Below, one piece after another: positions 22,715 through 30,709 of a stretch of 50,307 nucleotides of DNA. Positions within the stretch are counted from its first letter, which is position 1, and every line of letters starts with the position of its first letter. The DNA comes from Nonomuraea turkmeniaca. GTDB lineage: Bacteria > Actinomycetota > Actinomycetes > Streptosporangiales > Streptosporangiaceae. The notes under the pieces were generated by a model. The model worked only from the letters and a program-made list of their open reading frames with translations, searched no databases and had not been told where the DNA came from. A program made the position numbers and the translations under genes. The stretch covers positions 1 through 50,307 of the forward strand of contig NZ_VCKY01000053.1 of assembly GCF_005889735.1 (NCBI RefSeq), given 5' to 3'.

Positions 22715-25700
22715 ATGCCAGATCTCCCGAAGGACAAGGTCCCGCGTCGCTGGGCCGGGCTCAGATGGCTGGTGATCCTCCCTGTCCTGCTCGGAGTGCT
22801 CACGGCCGCCGCCGAACTGTCCGGCATCGACGCCCCCGGACCCGCGACGGTCGCCCTCTGGGGCGCGGTGATGGTCACGGCTGTCTCGATGGGGCTGTTC
22901 GAGCTGGTCAAGGGGGCAAGGGAGCGCCGCCTGGAGCTGACGGGCCGGTCGGCGGAAGACAGCCGCCGGCTCGCCGAGCTGCGGACTCACTTCCAGCCGC
23001 GCGGGCAGGGTGTCCTGCCCTCGTGGCCGAGGCGGGGTTGGTACTTCACCGGGCGGGAGCGCGTCCTCCGCGAGCTGACCGGGTGGTTGGCGGCTGCGCC
23101 GGGCGCCGACCATCGGGCCAGGCTCGTCGTCGGGGATCCCGGCTCTGGCAAGTCGGCGGTGCTCGGCAGGATCGTGACGCTCTCCGACCCTGCCCTGCGA
23201 CCCGCGGTGCCCCTGCAGGTACTGGCCGAGGCCCCGCCCGGCACGCTGCCACCGGTCGGCTGCGTCCGCGCCGCGGTCAACGCGCAGGGCAAGACGCCCG
23301 CCCAGGTCGCCACCGAGATCGCGGCCGCTTTGGAGCTGAGCGCCGGCACCCCGGCCGAGCTGGCCGCGGCACTCGCCGAGCGCGAACTGGAGCCCGCGGG
23401 CATCGTCGTCGACGCGGTCGACGAGGCGCTCGAGCCGGCCAAGCTGGTCTACGAGCTCCTGGAACCGCTGGCCGCCGGCGCTGCCCGCACGGGTGTCCGG
23501 CTGCTTGTCGGAACCCGCCCCGGAACCGACCGGCACCTCGTACGCAGGTTCGGCAACGCGGCGATCGAGTTGGACCTCAACAATCCGGACTACTCGGAGC
23601 TCGGCGACCTCGTCACCTACGTACGGCGCTGCCTGATGGCCGAGGACGACCCGGACGTGCCCAGCCCCTACCGCGACCGGCCGGACCTCGCCGCGACGGT
23701 GGCGGCCGCGGTCGCCTCGCGGGCGGGGCAGAGCTTCCTGGTCGCCCAGCTGACCAGCCTGTCGCTGGCGGGAGCCGAGCGGGCCGTCGATGTGGAGTCG
23801 CCCGGCTGGAGCGATCGTTTCCCTGCCACGGTCAGCTCCGCAATGGACCAGTATCTTGACCGCTTCGGCGCCCACCGCCGGCGGGCTCGGGACCTGCTGA
23901 TGCCGCTGGCGTGGGCGGAGGGCCCGGGTTTGGCTGATCGTACGGCGTGGGCCAGGATGGCCACCGCGCTGGGAACCGCCTCCTACACCGAGGCCGACGT
24001 CTCCTGGCTGCTCCGCGACACCCTCGCCACCGACCTCCTGCGGCGTACCGCACTGGCGGGCTCGGCACACCACCGTCTCTTCCACGCCGCCTTGGACGAG
24101 CACCTGCGCTCGCTGATCGAGGACGAGCGGGACCCTCGCGACATCCACGCGAGCATGGCGGGCACCCTGGTGGAGCTGGCTCCGTCCGACTGGCAGGAGG
24201 CCGACCACTACACCCGCCACTACCTGGTCACCCATGCGGCAAGAGGAGCGGTGCTCGATCCCCTCCTGAGGGATCCGGGTTTCCTCGTCGCCTCCGACCC
24301 GGGCCGCCTGCTCCAGGCTCTCGACGCGGCGCGGTCGCCGCAGAACCGGGCCGTGCTGCTCGCGCTCCAGCGGGTGAGCGCTCAGCTGCTGGTCAGACCC
24401 GCGGCCGAGCGCGCGTCGTACCTGGAGATGGCCGCGCGCAAGAGCGGTCTGGCGGAGCTGGCCGACGGCATCCGCGCCCTGCCCGCCGACCGGCCCTGGT
24501 CGGTCGCCTGGGCGCACTGGCGGCGGATCGCGGACGGCCGGGTGCTGGCCCGCCATGACGGCTACGTCCAGGGGCTGGCGATCACCCGGCTGCGGGGCCG
24601 ACAGGTGATCGTCTCCGCGGCGGCGCGAGCGGTCCACGCGCACGACGTGCAATCGGGGGAACTCGTCGCGGACCTGCCGGGCGACTGGCCCTCCCCGATC
24701 ATTCGCCTGGCCGCGCTCCCCGACGGCGGCCGGGTCGCCACCGTCCACGAGGACGGATCGGTGCTCCACTGGGATCTGGGCACGCAGGCGCGGTCCGGCC
24801 CCGGGTTCGCCACCGATCCGGGGGGCGACGACGATTCGCTGAAGATCTTCTCGCTCGGCGGCGACGCCCGGGTCATGGCGAGCATGGGCGCTGACGGGAC
24901 TATCCGCGTGCGTGACCTCGCCACCGGCGACCTCATCGCCGAACCGTTCCGGGTAAAGCAGGCCCACAGCCTCCTGGGCGGCGGGTTGGCGGGCGGCCGG
25001 GCGCTGGTCGTGGTGCTGATGTCCGACCTCGCCTACGTGCAGGTCTGGGACCTGCGTTCGCATCAGCCGGTCGGACCCGCCTTCGCCCCTTACGGCACCG
25101 ACGTGGAGGAGGGGCGGGAAGCCACGGGGCACGCGCTGATCATCGAGACGGACGGCCGTCCGGTCGTGTTCCTCTCCGGCAGGAACTGGCACCCCTGCCT
25201 GCTCTGGGATCCGGAGCGGAATGTGCCGCTCGGAGAGCCGTTCGAGGGGCATGAGATCGGTTCCTGGACCGTGGACGTCATCCCGTGGAAGCGGGGCCGC
25301 CTTTTCTGCACCGGTGGCGGCGACGGCACGATCCGGTGCTTCGAGTGGCCGGCCGGCGGCCTGGCCGGCCAGCCGCTGCACGCCCATGACGGGGCCGTCG
25401 ACCACGTGCTGTTCGCCGAGCTCGACGGCAGGCCCGCCATCGTCTCCGGCGGGCGCGACGGGCTGGTCAGGTGGTGGCCGCTCGCCGCCGACCTCTTCGT
25501 CGCCGGTCAAACCGGACCGTATGTGCACGACCTGACGGTCGCCGAGGTGGCCGGGTTACGTCTGGTCATTGGGCGGGAGCCCGACCTTGCGGTGCTGCGT
25601 TCCTGGGACCTGGCCACCGGCGAGCACGTCATGGACTGGCCGCTCGGCGAGGCTGATCGCGTGGTCCACCTGGCGCCGCTCCCTCGCCTGGCCGTTGGGC

Positions 25701-26455
25701 TGCGCAAGGGCGGCCTGAGGGTTTTGGACCTCGAAACGGGCAGCCCACTCGGCTCCCCGCAAGTCTCCGACACCGGGGAATGGACCGACCTGGGCCTGAT
25801 GGAGATCCGCGGCCGGTCGACGCTCGCCATTGCCTGGTCCGACGGAACCCTGCACCTGTGGGACGTCGTCGACGAGCGTTGGTGGCGGCCCCCCCTCCGC
25901 TGTCACACCGGCCCGTTCTTCTTCACGTACGGCTCGGTCGGCGGTGTGGCCCACGCCGTCACCTGGGCGGACGGCGAGGCCGCTCCTCTTCTGTGGAACG
26001 TGGAGGACGCCTCGCGCGCGACGGAACTGGAGGCCTGCCGCCACGATCGCCACGACCCTGTCAACTCCGGCTACTGCCTGGGCAGCATCGGCGACCGTCC
26101 CGTGATCGTGCTGACCGGGGGATTCTCGCACGTCGACGTGTGGAATGGGGAAACCGGCCGCCTCGACGTCTCCGGGACGCTCCACGATGGTCACGCCATG
26201 GCGCTGGGACGCGTCCGCGTCGCCCGGCTGGTCGGCCGGGACTGCGTGCTGTCCGGCGGCTACGCGGGGGCGCTCGCGATCTGGACTCCTGACGGCTCAA
26301 TCGCGCGGATCATCGAGGTCGGCGGTCCGATCTGGTGGATCGTGCCGGCCGGCGAGTCGCGGATCGTCGTGTCGGGACTGATGGGGATGATGGCCATCGA
26401 CCTCGCCGACGACTACTTCGACCGCCCCGAACTCCGGGTCGACCTGCGGCTGTAG
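22715..26455 (+). CDS. Membrane-anchored STAND/NACHT-like NTPase with beta-propeller
   Basis: 1246 residues. Two membrane helices (about 17-34 and 47-65) precede a FTGRERVL..L motif (111-120), a Walker A VVGDPGSGKS (138-147) and a Walker B GIVVDAVDE near 230. A helical region follows. From about residue 610 repeated strands such as GRVATVHEDGSVLHWDLG and GGDGTIRCFEWPAGG form WD40-like blades to the C-terminus. STAND proteins act as signal-triggered switches, in some cases in antiphage defence. No effector domain is recognisable and no partner gene is close, so the role is open. Confidence 0.8.
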   Translation: MPDLPKDKVPRRWAGLRWLVILPVLLGVLTAAAELSGIDAPGPATVALWGAVMVTAVSMGLFELVKGARERRLELTGRSAEDSRRLAELRTHFQPRGQGVLPSWPRRGWYFTGRERVLRELTGWLAAAPGADHRARLVVGDPGSGKSAVLGRIVTLSDPALRPAVPLQVLAEAPPGTLPPVGCVRAAVNAQGKTPAQVATEIAAALELSAGTPAELAAALAERELEPAGIVVDAVDEALEPAKLVYELLEPLAAGAARTGVRLLVGTRPGTDRHLVRRFGNAAIELDLNNPDYSELGDLVTYVRRCLMAEDDPDVPSPYRDRPDLAATVAAAVASRAGQSFLVAQLTSLSLAGAERAVDVESPGWSDRFPATVSSAMDQYLDRFGAHRRRARDLLMPLAWAEGPGLADRTAWARMATALGTASYTEADVSWLLRDTLATDLLRRTALAGSAHHRLFHAALDEHLRSLIEDERDPRDIHASMAGTLVELAPSDWQEADHYTRHYLVTHAARGAVLDPLLRDPGFLVASDPGRLLQALDAARSPQNRAVLLALQRVSAQLLVRPAAERASYLEMAARKSGLAELADGIRALPADRPWSVAWAHWRRIADGRVLARHDGYVQGLAITRLRGRQVIVSAAARAVHAHDVQSGELVADLPGDWPSPIIRLAALPDGGRVATVHEDGSVLHWDLGTQARSGPGFATDPGGDDDSLKIFSLGGDARVMASMGADGTIRVRDLATGDLIAEPFRVKQAHSLLGGGLAGGRALVVVLMSDLAYVQVWDLRSHQPVGPAFAPYGTDVEEGREATGHALIIETDGRPVVFLSGRNWHPCLLWDPERNVPLGEPFEGHEIGSWTVDVIPWKRGRLFCTGGGDGTIRCFEWPAGGLAGQPLHAHDGAVDHVLFAELDGRPAIVSGGRDGLVRWWPLAADLFVAGQTGPYVHDLTVAEVAGLRLVIGREPDLAVLRSWDLATGEHVMDWPLGEADRVVHLAPLPRLAVGLRKGGLRVLDLETGSPLGSPQVSDTGEWTDLGLMEIRGRSTLAIAWSDGTLHLWDVVDERWWRPPLRCHTGPFFFTYGSVGGVAHAVTWADGEAAPLLWNVEDASRATELEACRHDRHDPVNSGYCLGSIGDRPVIVLTGGFSHVDVWNGETGRLDVSGTLHDGHAMALGRVRVARLVGRDCVLSGGYAGALAIWTPDGSIARIIEVGGPIWWIVPAGESRIVVSGLMGMMAIDLADDYFDRPELRVDLRL

Positions 26456-26589
26456 CCACTCCGCCTCGGTGGGGCCCGCCTGGCTCGGGCGACAGGAGGC
26501 GAGACCGCGCCCTGAGCCGCATGGGCACTCGAGCACGTTCGTGATCATCCCCACGTCGGGAGCCTGGTCATTCGGCGCGGACGCCCGTG

Positions 26590-27690
26590 TCAACCGCCGC
26601 TTGCGGCCGACCGCCTGGTGTTCAGCTGGTCGAATCCGACCGCGACGAGGATGAGCACGCCGATGGCGATCTGGAGGTAGAAGGCGTTGATCGCCAGGAG
26701 GTTGCCGCCGTTGTTGAGCACGCCCATGATGAGCGCTCCGGTGGCGGCGCCGATCGCGCTGCCTTTCGCGCCGAAGAGGCTGGCGCCGCCGATGACGCAG
26801 GCGGCGATCGCGCTGAGCTCGAAGCCGGTGCCGGCGGTGGGGATTCCTGCTCCCAGCCGGGAGGCGAGCAGCACCCCGCCGAGACCGGCGAGCAGGCCCG
26901 AGATCATGTAGACCGAGATCGTCACCATGCGGACGGGGACGCCCGCGAGACGGGCCGATTCCGGGTTCGAGCCGACGGCGTAGATGTAGCGGCCGAAGAC
27001 GGTCCGGGTGAGCACGAACCACATCACGGCGGTGACCACGGCGGCGATGATGAGGAGGTTGGGGACTCCCAGGACCGTGCCGTTGGCGATGACCTGGAAT
27101 GCCTCCGGTACGCCCTGAATGGTCTGGGCGTCGGTGCTGACCAGGACCATTCCGCGGGCGATGCCGAGCATGCCCAAGGTCGCGATGAACGGCGGTAGCA
27201 GGGCACGGGTCACCAACAGGCCGTTGACGATCCCGAGCGCCGTGCCGATCCCCACTCCGAGCAGGATCGACGGCAGGATCGGCACGCCTGCGACCAGGAG
27301 CTGCGCGGTGGAGGCGCCTGACAGGCCGAGGATCGACCCGACCGACAGGTCGATCCCCGCTGTCAGGATGACCAGGAGCTGGCCGACCGCGATGATCCCG
27401 AAGATGGCGACCTGACGGGCGAGGTTGGACAGGTTGTTGCCGGTGAGGAACTCGTCGCTGGCGAGTGTGAGGGCGCCGATCGCCACGAGCAGCACGACGA
27501 GCCCACCGCTCTCCCGTCCAGCGATGTCTCCCAGCGTGATGACCCGTCGCCTCGGCTCGCCCTTCGGCTCGAGCGCCTGCCGGGGCTGCGGCACCGTCTC
27601 CAGTGCCGACGCATCGTCCGTCTCGCCGCCGGGGGGCCTGTTCGTGATAGTGGTGGTCTCGATCGGCTCGCGCCAGATCAGCTTAGGCAT
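26590..27690 (-). CDS. Ribose-type ABC importer permease
   Basis: 366 residues with about 8-10 membrane helices. AGIDLSVGSILGLSG, the RbsC/BPD_transp_2 hallmark, and IAACVIGGASLFGAKG near the C-terminus are present. The first 50 residues are a cytoplasmic, proline- and charge-rich extension. The start overlaps the end of the ATPase gene by 8 bp. It forms the pore of a sugar (CUT2) importer together with the next two genes. Confidence 0.92.
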   Translation of the reverse strand: MPKLIWREPIETTTITNRPPGGETDDASALETVPQPRQALEPKGEPRRRVITLGDIAGRESGGLVVLLVAIGALTLASDEFLTGNNLSNLARQVAIFGIIAVGQLLVILTAGIDLSVGSILGLSGASTAQLLVAGVPILPSILLGVGIGTALGIVNGLLVTRALLPPFIATLGMLGIARGMVLVSTDAQTIQGVPEAFQVIANGTVLGVPNLLIIAAVVTAVMWFVLTRTVFGRYIYAVGSNPESARLAGVPVRMVTISVYMISGLLAGLGGVLLASRLGAGIPTAGTGFELSAIAACVIGGASLFGAKGSAIGAATGALIMGVLNNGGNLLAINAFYLQIAIGVLILVAVGFDQLNTRRSAASGG

Positions 27691-29350
27691 CGCGGCTCAC
27701 CCCTCCTGGGTCGTCTGGCGTCGGTGGAGGCGTCGATGGAGGCGTCGGTGGAGGCGTCGGTGGAATCGTCGGTGGAATCGTGCGCTCAGAGGCCGGGACC
27801 TCGTCCGAGAGCGATGGGCCACCGTCCGGACTCCCGTCTTCGGCGGCGGGCTCGGCGCCTCCGCTACCGCTCGCCAGGCGGAGCACGTCCTCCTCGGTGG
27901 CGGATCCGGGAAGCTCGCCCGCGACTGCCCCGTCGCGCAGCACGAGGATACGATCGGCGAGCCCCAGCAGCTCCGGCAGGTACGACGAGACCACGATGAT
28001 CCCCAGCCCGCTCGCCGCCAGGTCCCCGATGACGGTGTAGAGCTCGCCCTTGGCCCCGACGTCGATGCCCTTCGTGGGCTCGTCGAACATCAGTACCTTC
28101 GGCTTGGTGAGCAACCATCGGGCGAGCAGCACCTTCTGCTGGTTGCCGCCGGACAGTGTCGACACCGGCTGGTCGTAGGAACCGGCACGCAGCCGCAGGC
28201 TGTCGAGCAGCCGGTCCGCCTCCTCGACCTGTTCGCGGCCGGGCAGAAGACCACGGCGGGAGCCGCTGCGCAGGCTCGCGATGGTGACGTTCTCCCGGAT
28301 CGACAGCTCCGGCAGCAGTCCCAGCACCTTGCGATCCTCGGTGAGGAGCCCTACCCCGGCGTTCATCATCGCGCATGGTCCTGACGGTTTCACCGGCTTG
28401 CCCCCGACCTCCAGCTGGCCGGCCACGATGGGAGCGGCGCCGAAGATGGACAGCAGCAACCCGCTCCGTCCCGCTCCCAGCAGCCCTCCGATGCCGAGGA
28501 TCTCCCCGCTCCCGACGTGGAGGTCGATGCTCGGCGAGCGGTCGAACCGGCGCAGCCCCCGGACACGCAGCGCGGGCGTTCCTGCCTGCCGGTGGGTCTC
28601 CGGATAGAGAGAGCTGATCTCCCGGCCGACCATGGCGGTGATCAGCCGGTCCTCGTCGTAGTCGCTGATCGGCCCGGCCTCGGACAGACTCCCGTCCCGC
28701 AGGACGGTCACCCAGTCGCCGATCTCGAACATCTCCTCAAGCCGGTGGGTCACGTAGAGCATCGCCATACCGCGCTCGCGCAGCCGCAGGATGTGCTGGA
28801 GGAGTCGCTCGGACTCCGCCTCGGTGAGCGCCGTGGTGGGCTCGTCGAAGACGATCACTTTGACGGAGTCCGCGGTCAGCACCTTGGCGATCTCCACGAG
28901 CTGGCGCGTGGCGGCCGGGAGCCGTTCCACGATCGCCTGCGGGCTGAGATCCGTCAGGCCGACCTCGTCGAGCGCCTTCCTGGCGCGGTTCTGCAGCCGG
29001 CTCCTGGCGATGATCCCGGTACGCGCCGGGAGGCGGCCCATGAACAGGTTCTCCGCGACCGACAGGTGGGGCAGCAGGCTGAGCTCCTGGTAGACGGCCT
29101 GGACGCCGGCCGCGCGCACGGATGCGGGGCTCGGCGCGGTGACCGGCCGACCGTCGATCTCGTAGCTGCCGCTGTCCCGCCGCAGCGCACCCGTCAGTAC
29201 CTTGATCAGGGTCGACTTGCCGGCGCCGTTCTCCCCGGCGAGGCAGTTCACCTGGCCGGGGACCAGGCCGAGCGAGACGTCGCTGAGGGCCTGGACGGGG
29301 CCGAAGGCCTTGGAGACGCCGTGCAGTTCGACGACTGGACGGACCATCAT
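27683..29350 (-). CDS. Ribose-type ABC importer double ATPase
   Basis: 555 residues with two ATPase domains, as in RbsA/MglA. The first has Walker A GENGAGKST, Walker B VIVFDEPTTAL and signature-like LPAATRQL. The second has the usual degenerate GLLGAGRSG and a good LSGGNQQK signature. A C-terminal tail of about 50 residues ends in TIPPTIPPTPPPTPPSTPPP, outside the normal family length and encoded by a 12-bp tandem repeat. It powers the neighbouring permease. Confidence 0.92.
   Translation of the reverse strand: MMVRPVVELHGVSKAFGPVQALSDVSLGLVPGQVNCLAGENGAGKSTLIKVLTGALRRDSGSYEIDGRPVTAPSPASVRAAGVQAVYQELSLLPHLSVAENLFMGRLPARTGIIARSRLQNRARKALDEVGLTDLSPQAIVERLPAATRQLVEIAKVLTADSVKVIVFDEPTTALTEAESERLLQHILRLRERGMAMLYVTHRLEEMFEIGDWVTVLRDGSLSEAGPISDYDEDRLITAMVGREISSLYPETHRQAGTPALRVRGLRRFDRSPSIDLHVGSGEILGIGGLLGAGRSGLLLSIFGAAPIVAGQLEVGGKPVKPSGPCAMMNAGVGLLTEDRKVLGLLPELSIRENVTIASLRSGSRRGLLPGREQVEEADRLLDSLRLRAGSYDQPVSTLSGGNQQKVLLARWLLTKPKVLMFDEPTKGIDVGAKGELYTVIGDLAASGLGIIVVSSYLPELLGLADRILVLRDGAVAGELPGSATEEDVLRLASGSGGAEPAAEDGSPDGGPSLSDEVPASERTIPPTIPPTPPPTPPSTPPPTPDDPGGVSRDA
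27720..27779. repeat. 12-bp tandem repeat, five units
   Basis: The unit GTCGGTGGAGGC (plus strand) occurs five times in a row with one or two substitutions. It lies inside the ATPase gene and encodes a proline-threonine/isoleucine tail. Copy number could change by slippage without breaking the frame. Confidence 0.85.
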
Positions 29351-30384
29351 TCCGCCTTCATCGTGGGCGGGTTCAGCAGCTGCTTCACATCGGGCTCTGT
29401 CATGTTCCTCTTGTCGGCCACGACCGCTCCAGGATCGATGTCACGTGGCGGGATGCGCTGGACCGTGGCCATCCCGGCCGCCAGGACACCCTGGTAACCG
29501 AAGAAGTAGGGGTTCTGCACCACCAGCGCGTCGATGGTGCCTGCGGCCAGCGCCGCGTTCTCCTGCGGGTCGGAGTCGAACGCCACGACGGGGACGGTCT
29601 CGGTGGCGCGGTTGTCCTGGATCGCCCGAGCCGCGCCGACACCTGAGGTGTTGTTGTCAGCGAACACGCCCGCCAGGTCCGGGTTGGCGGTCAGCGCATC
29701 GTTGACCTGCGCCGCCGCGGTGTTGATGTCGTTGTTGTTGTAGCGCTGCAGCGCCACCTTGACCTGTGGGCAGTTGTTCGCGATGCCCTGCTTGAAGCCG
29801 GCGTCCCGATCGACGAGTGACTGGATGCCGGCCACCGAAGACTCGATCATGACACTGCCGCTCGTCTTGTTCTGCGCCTTGAGCAGCTCGCACATGCGCT
29901 TGCCCGCCTGCGTCCCGGCCTTGACGTTGTCGGTGCCGATGAACCCCTCCGAGTCCGTGGTAACGCGGCTGTCCACGGTGATGACCTTGAGACCCGCCTT
30001 GCGGGCCCGGTCGATCGCCGAGTTCAGGGCGCTGGAGGAGTTGGGTGCGATGACCAGCCCGTCAACGCCCCGGGAGATGGAGTTCTCCACCAGTTGCACC
30101 TGCTGGTCGATGTTCGTCTCGGACGTCGGACCGAAGGTGCTCACGTTGAGACCGAAATCCGCGCCCGACTGCTTCGCCCCAGCGATCATCGTCTGCCAGA
30201 ACGAGGAGTCGCTCGCCTTGATGATCACGTCGATCTTCTTGCCGCTCGCCGCGCCGCCCGAGCCGCCGCCCGTTGCCTGCCCGGCCGAACTCGTCGCCCG
30301 GCCACCCACCACTCCGAGCACCAGCGCCACCAGCGCGATGGCCGCGACCAGCGAGAGCGAGAAGACGATACGAGAACGAGCCAT
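29347..30384 (-). CDS. Ribose-type substrate-binding protein
   Basis: 345 residues. An N-terminal hydrophobic segment (VFSLSLVAAIALVALVLG) lacks a lipobox cysteine, so it is probably held by an uncleaved anchor rather than lipid. The body has the Peripla_BP_4 pattern: VQLVENSISRGVDGLVIAPN, VITVDSRV and ADNNTSGVGAARAI. It overlaps the ATPase gene by 4 bp and heads the transporter operon. The ligand is probably a monosaccharide or similar polyol. No sugar-metabolising gene is adjacent. Confidence 0.92.
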   Translation of the reverse strand: MARSRIVFSLSLVAAIALVALVLGVVGGRATSSAGQATGGGSGGAASGKKIDVIIKASDSSFWQTMIAGAKQSGADFGLNVSTFGPTSETNIDQQVQLVENSISRGVDGLVIAPNSSSALNSAIDRARKAGLKVITVDSRVTTDSEGFIGTDNVKAGTQAGKRMCELLKAQNKTSGSVMIESSVAGIQSLVDRDAGFKQGIANNCPQVKVALQRYNNNDINTAAAQVNDALTANPDLAGVFADNNTSGVGAARAIQDNRATETVPVVAFDSDPQENAALAAGTIDALVVQNPYFFGYQGVLAAGMATVQRIPPRDIDPGAVVADKRNMTEPDVKQLLNPPTMKAE

Positions 30385-30709
30385 GACGGCCTCCTGAAGG
30401 ATGTCTCAGACGGCAGTCACGCTCGGTCGTGTCTCTTGAGCCTGATGATGGACAAGCGCCAACGGCGGTGAGGTGCGGCCCCCGGAGAACTCCTCATTCA
30501 ACAAGGACGCAAACAGTCGGTCTCTTCCAGCAAAGCCCGGCAAGTTACTGGTTGGAAACTAACAAAGAGAAAAGAACTCATTACTCACATCTGCCACCCA
30601 CTACAACAGCGCCGGAGAAGGAGCGGTTTCAGCGACTCTGCGGCTTACGTCGGCGGTGCGGGTGATGTCGGCCTTCAGTTGGTCCCCGCCCGTCCGACGC
30701 CGGGCATCG
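30385..30709. promoter_or_regulatory. Intergenic region upstream of the sugar-binding protein gene
   Basis: 325 bp without a convincing gene. A CCTCCTGAAGG stretch beside 30385 gives the binding-protein gene its ribosome site. The A/T-rich part 30535-30600 probably holds its promoter; on the minus strand it reads TTTGTTAGTTTCC then AACCAGTAAC. GTTA and TAAC half-sites flank GGTTGGAAAC and may be an operator for a LacI- or ROK-type regulator encoded elsewhere. This is a weak motif reading. Confidence 0.35.

Noticed and set aside
26297..26548. Minus-strand frame with CPCGSGRGLASC, resembling a SEC-C zinc motif
   Set aside because: It overlaps the last ~160 bp of the STAND-propeller gene antisense. 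The motif lacks the final CC/HC and the rest is low-complexity shadow sequence.
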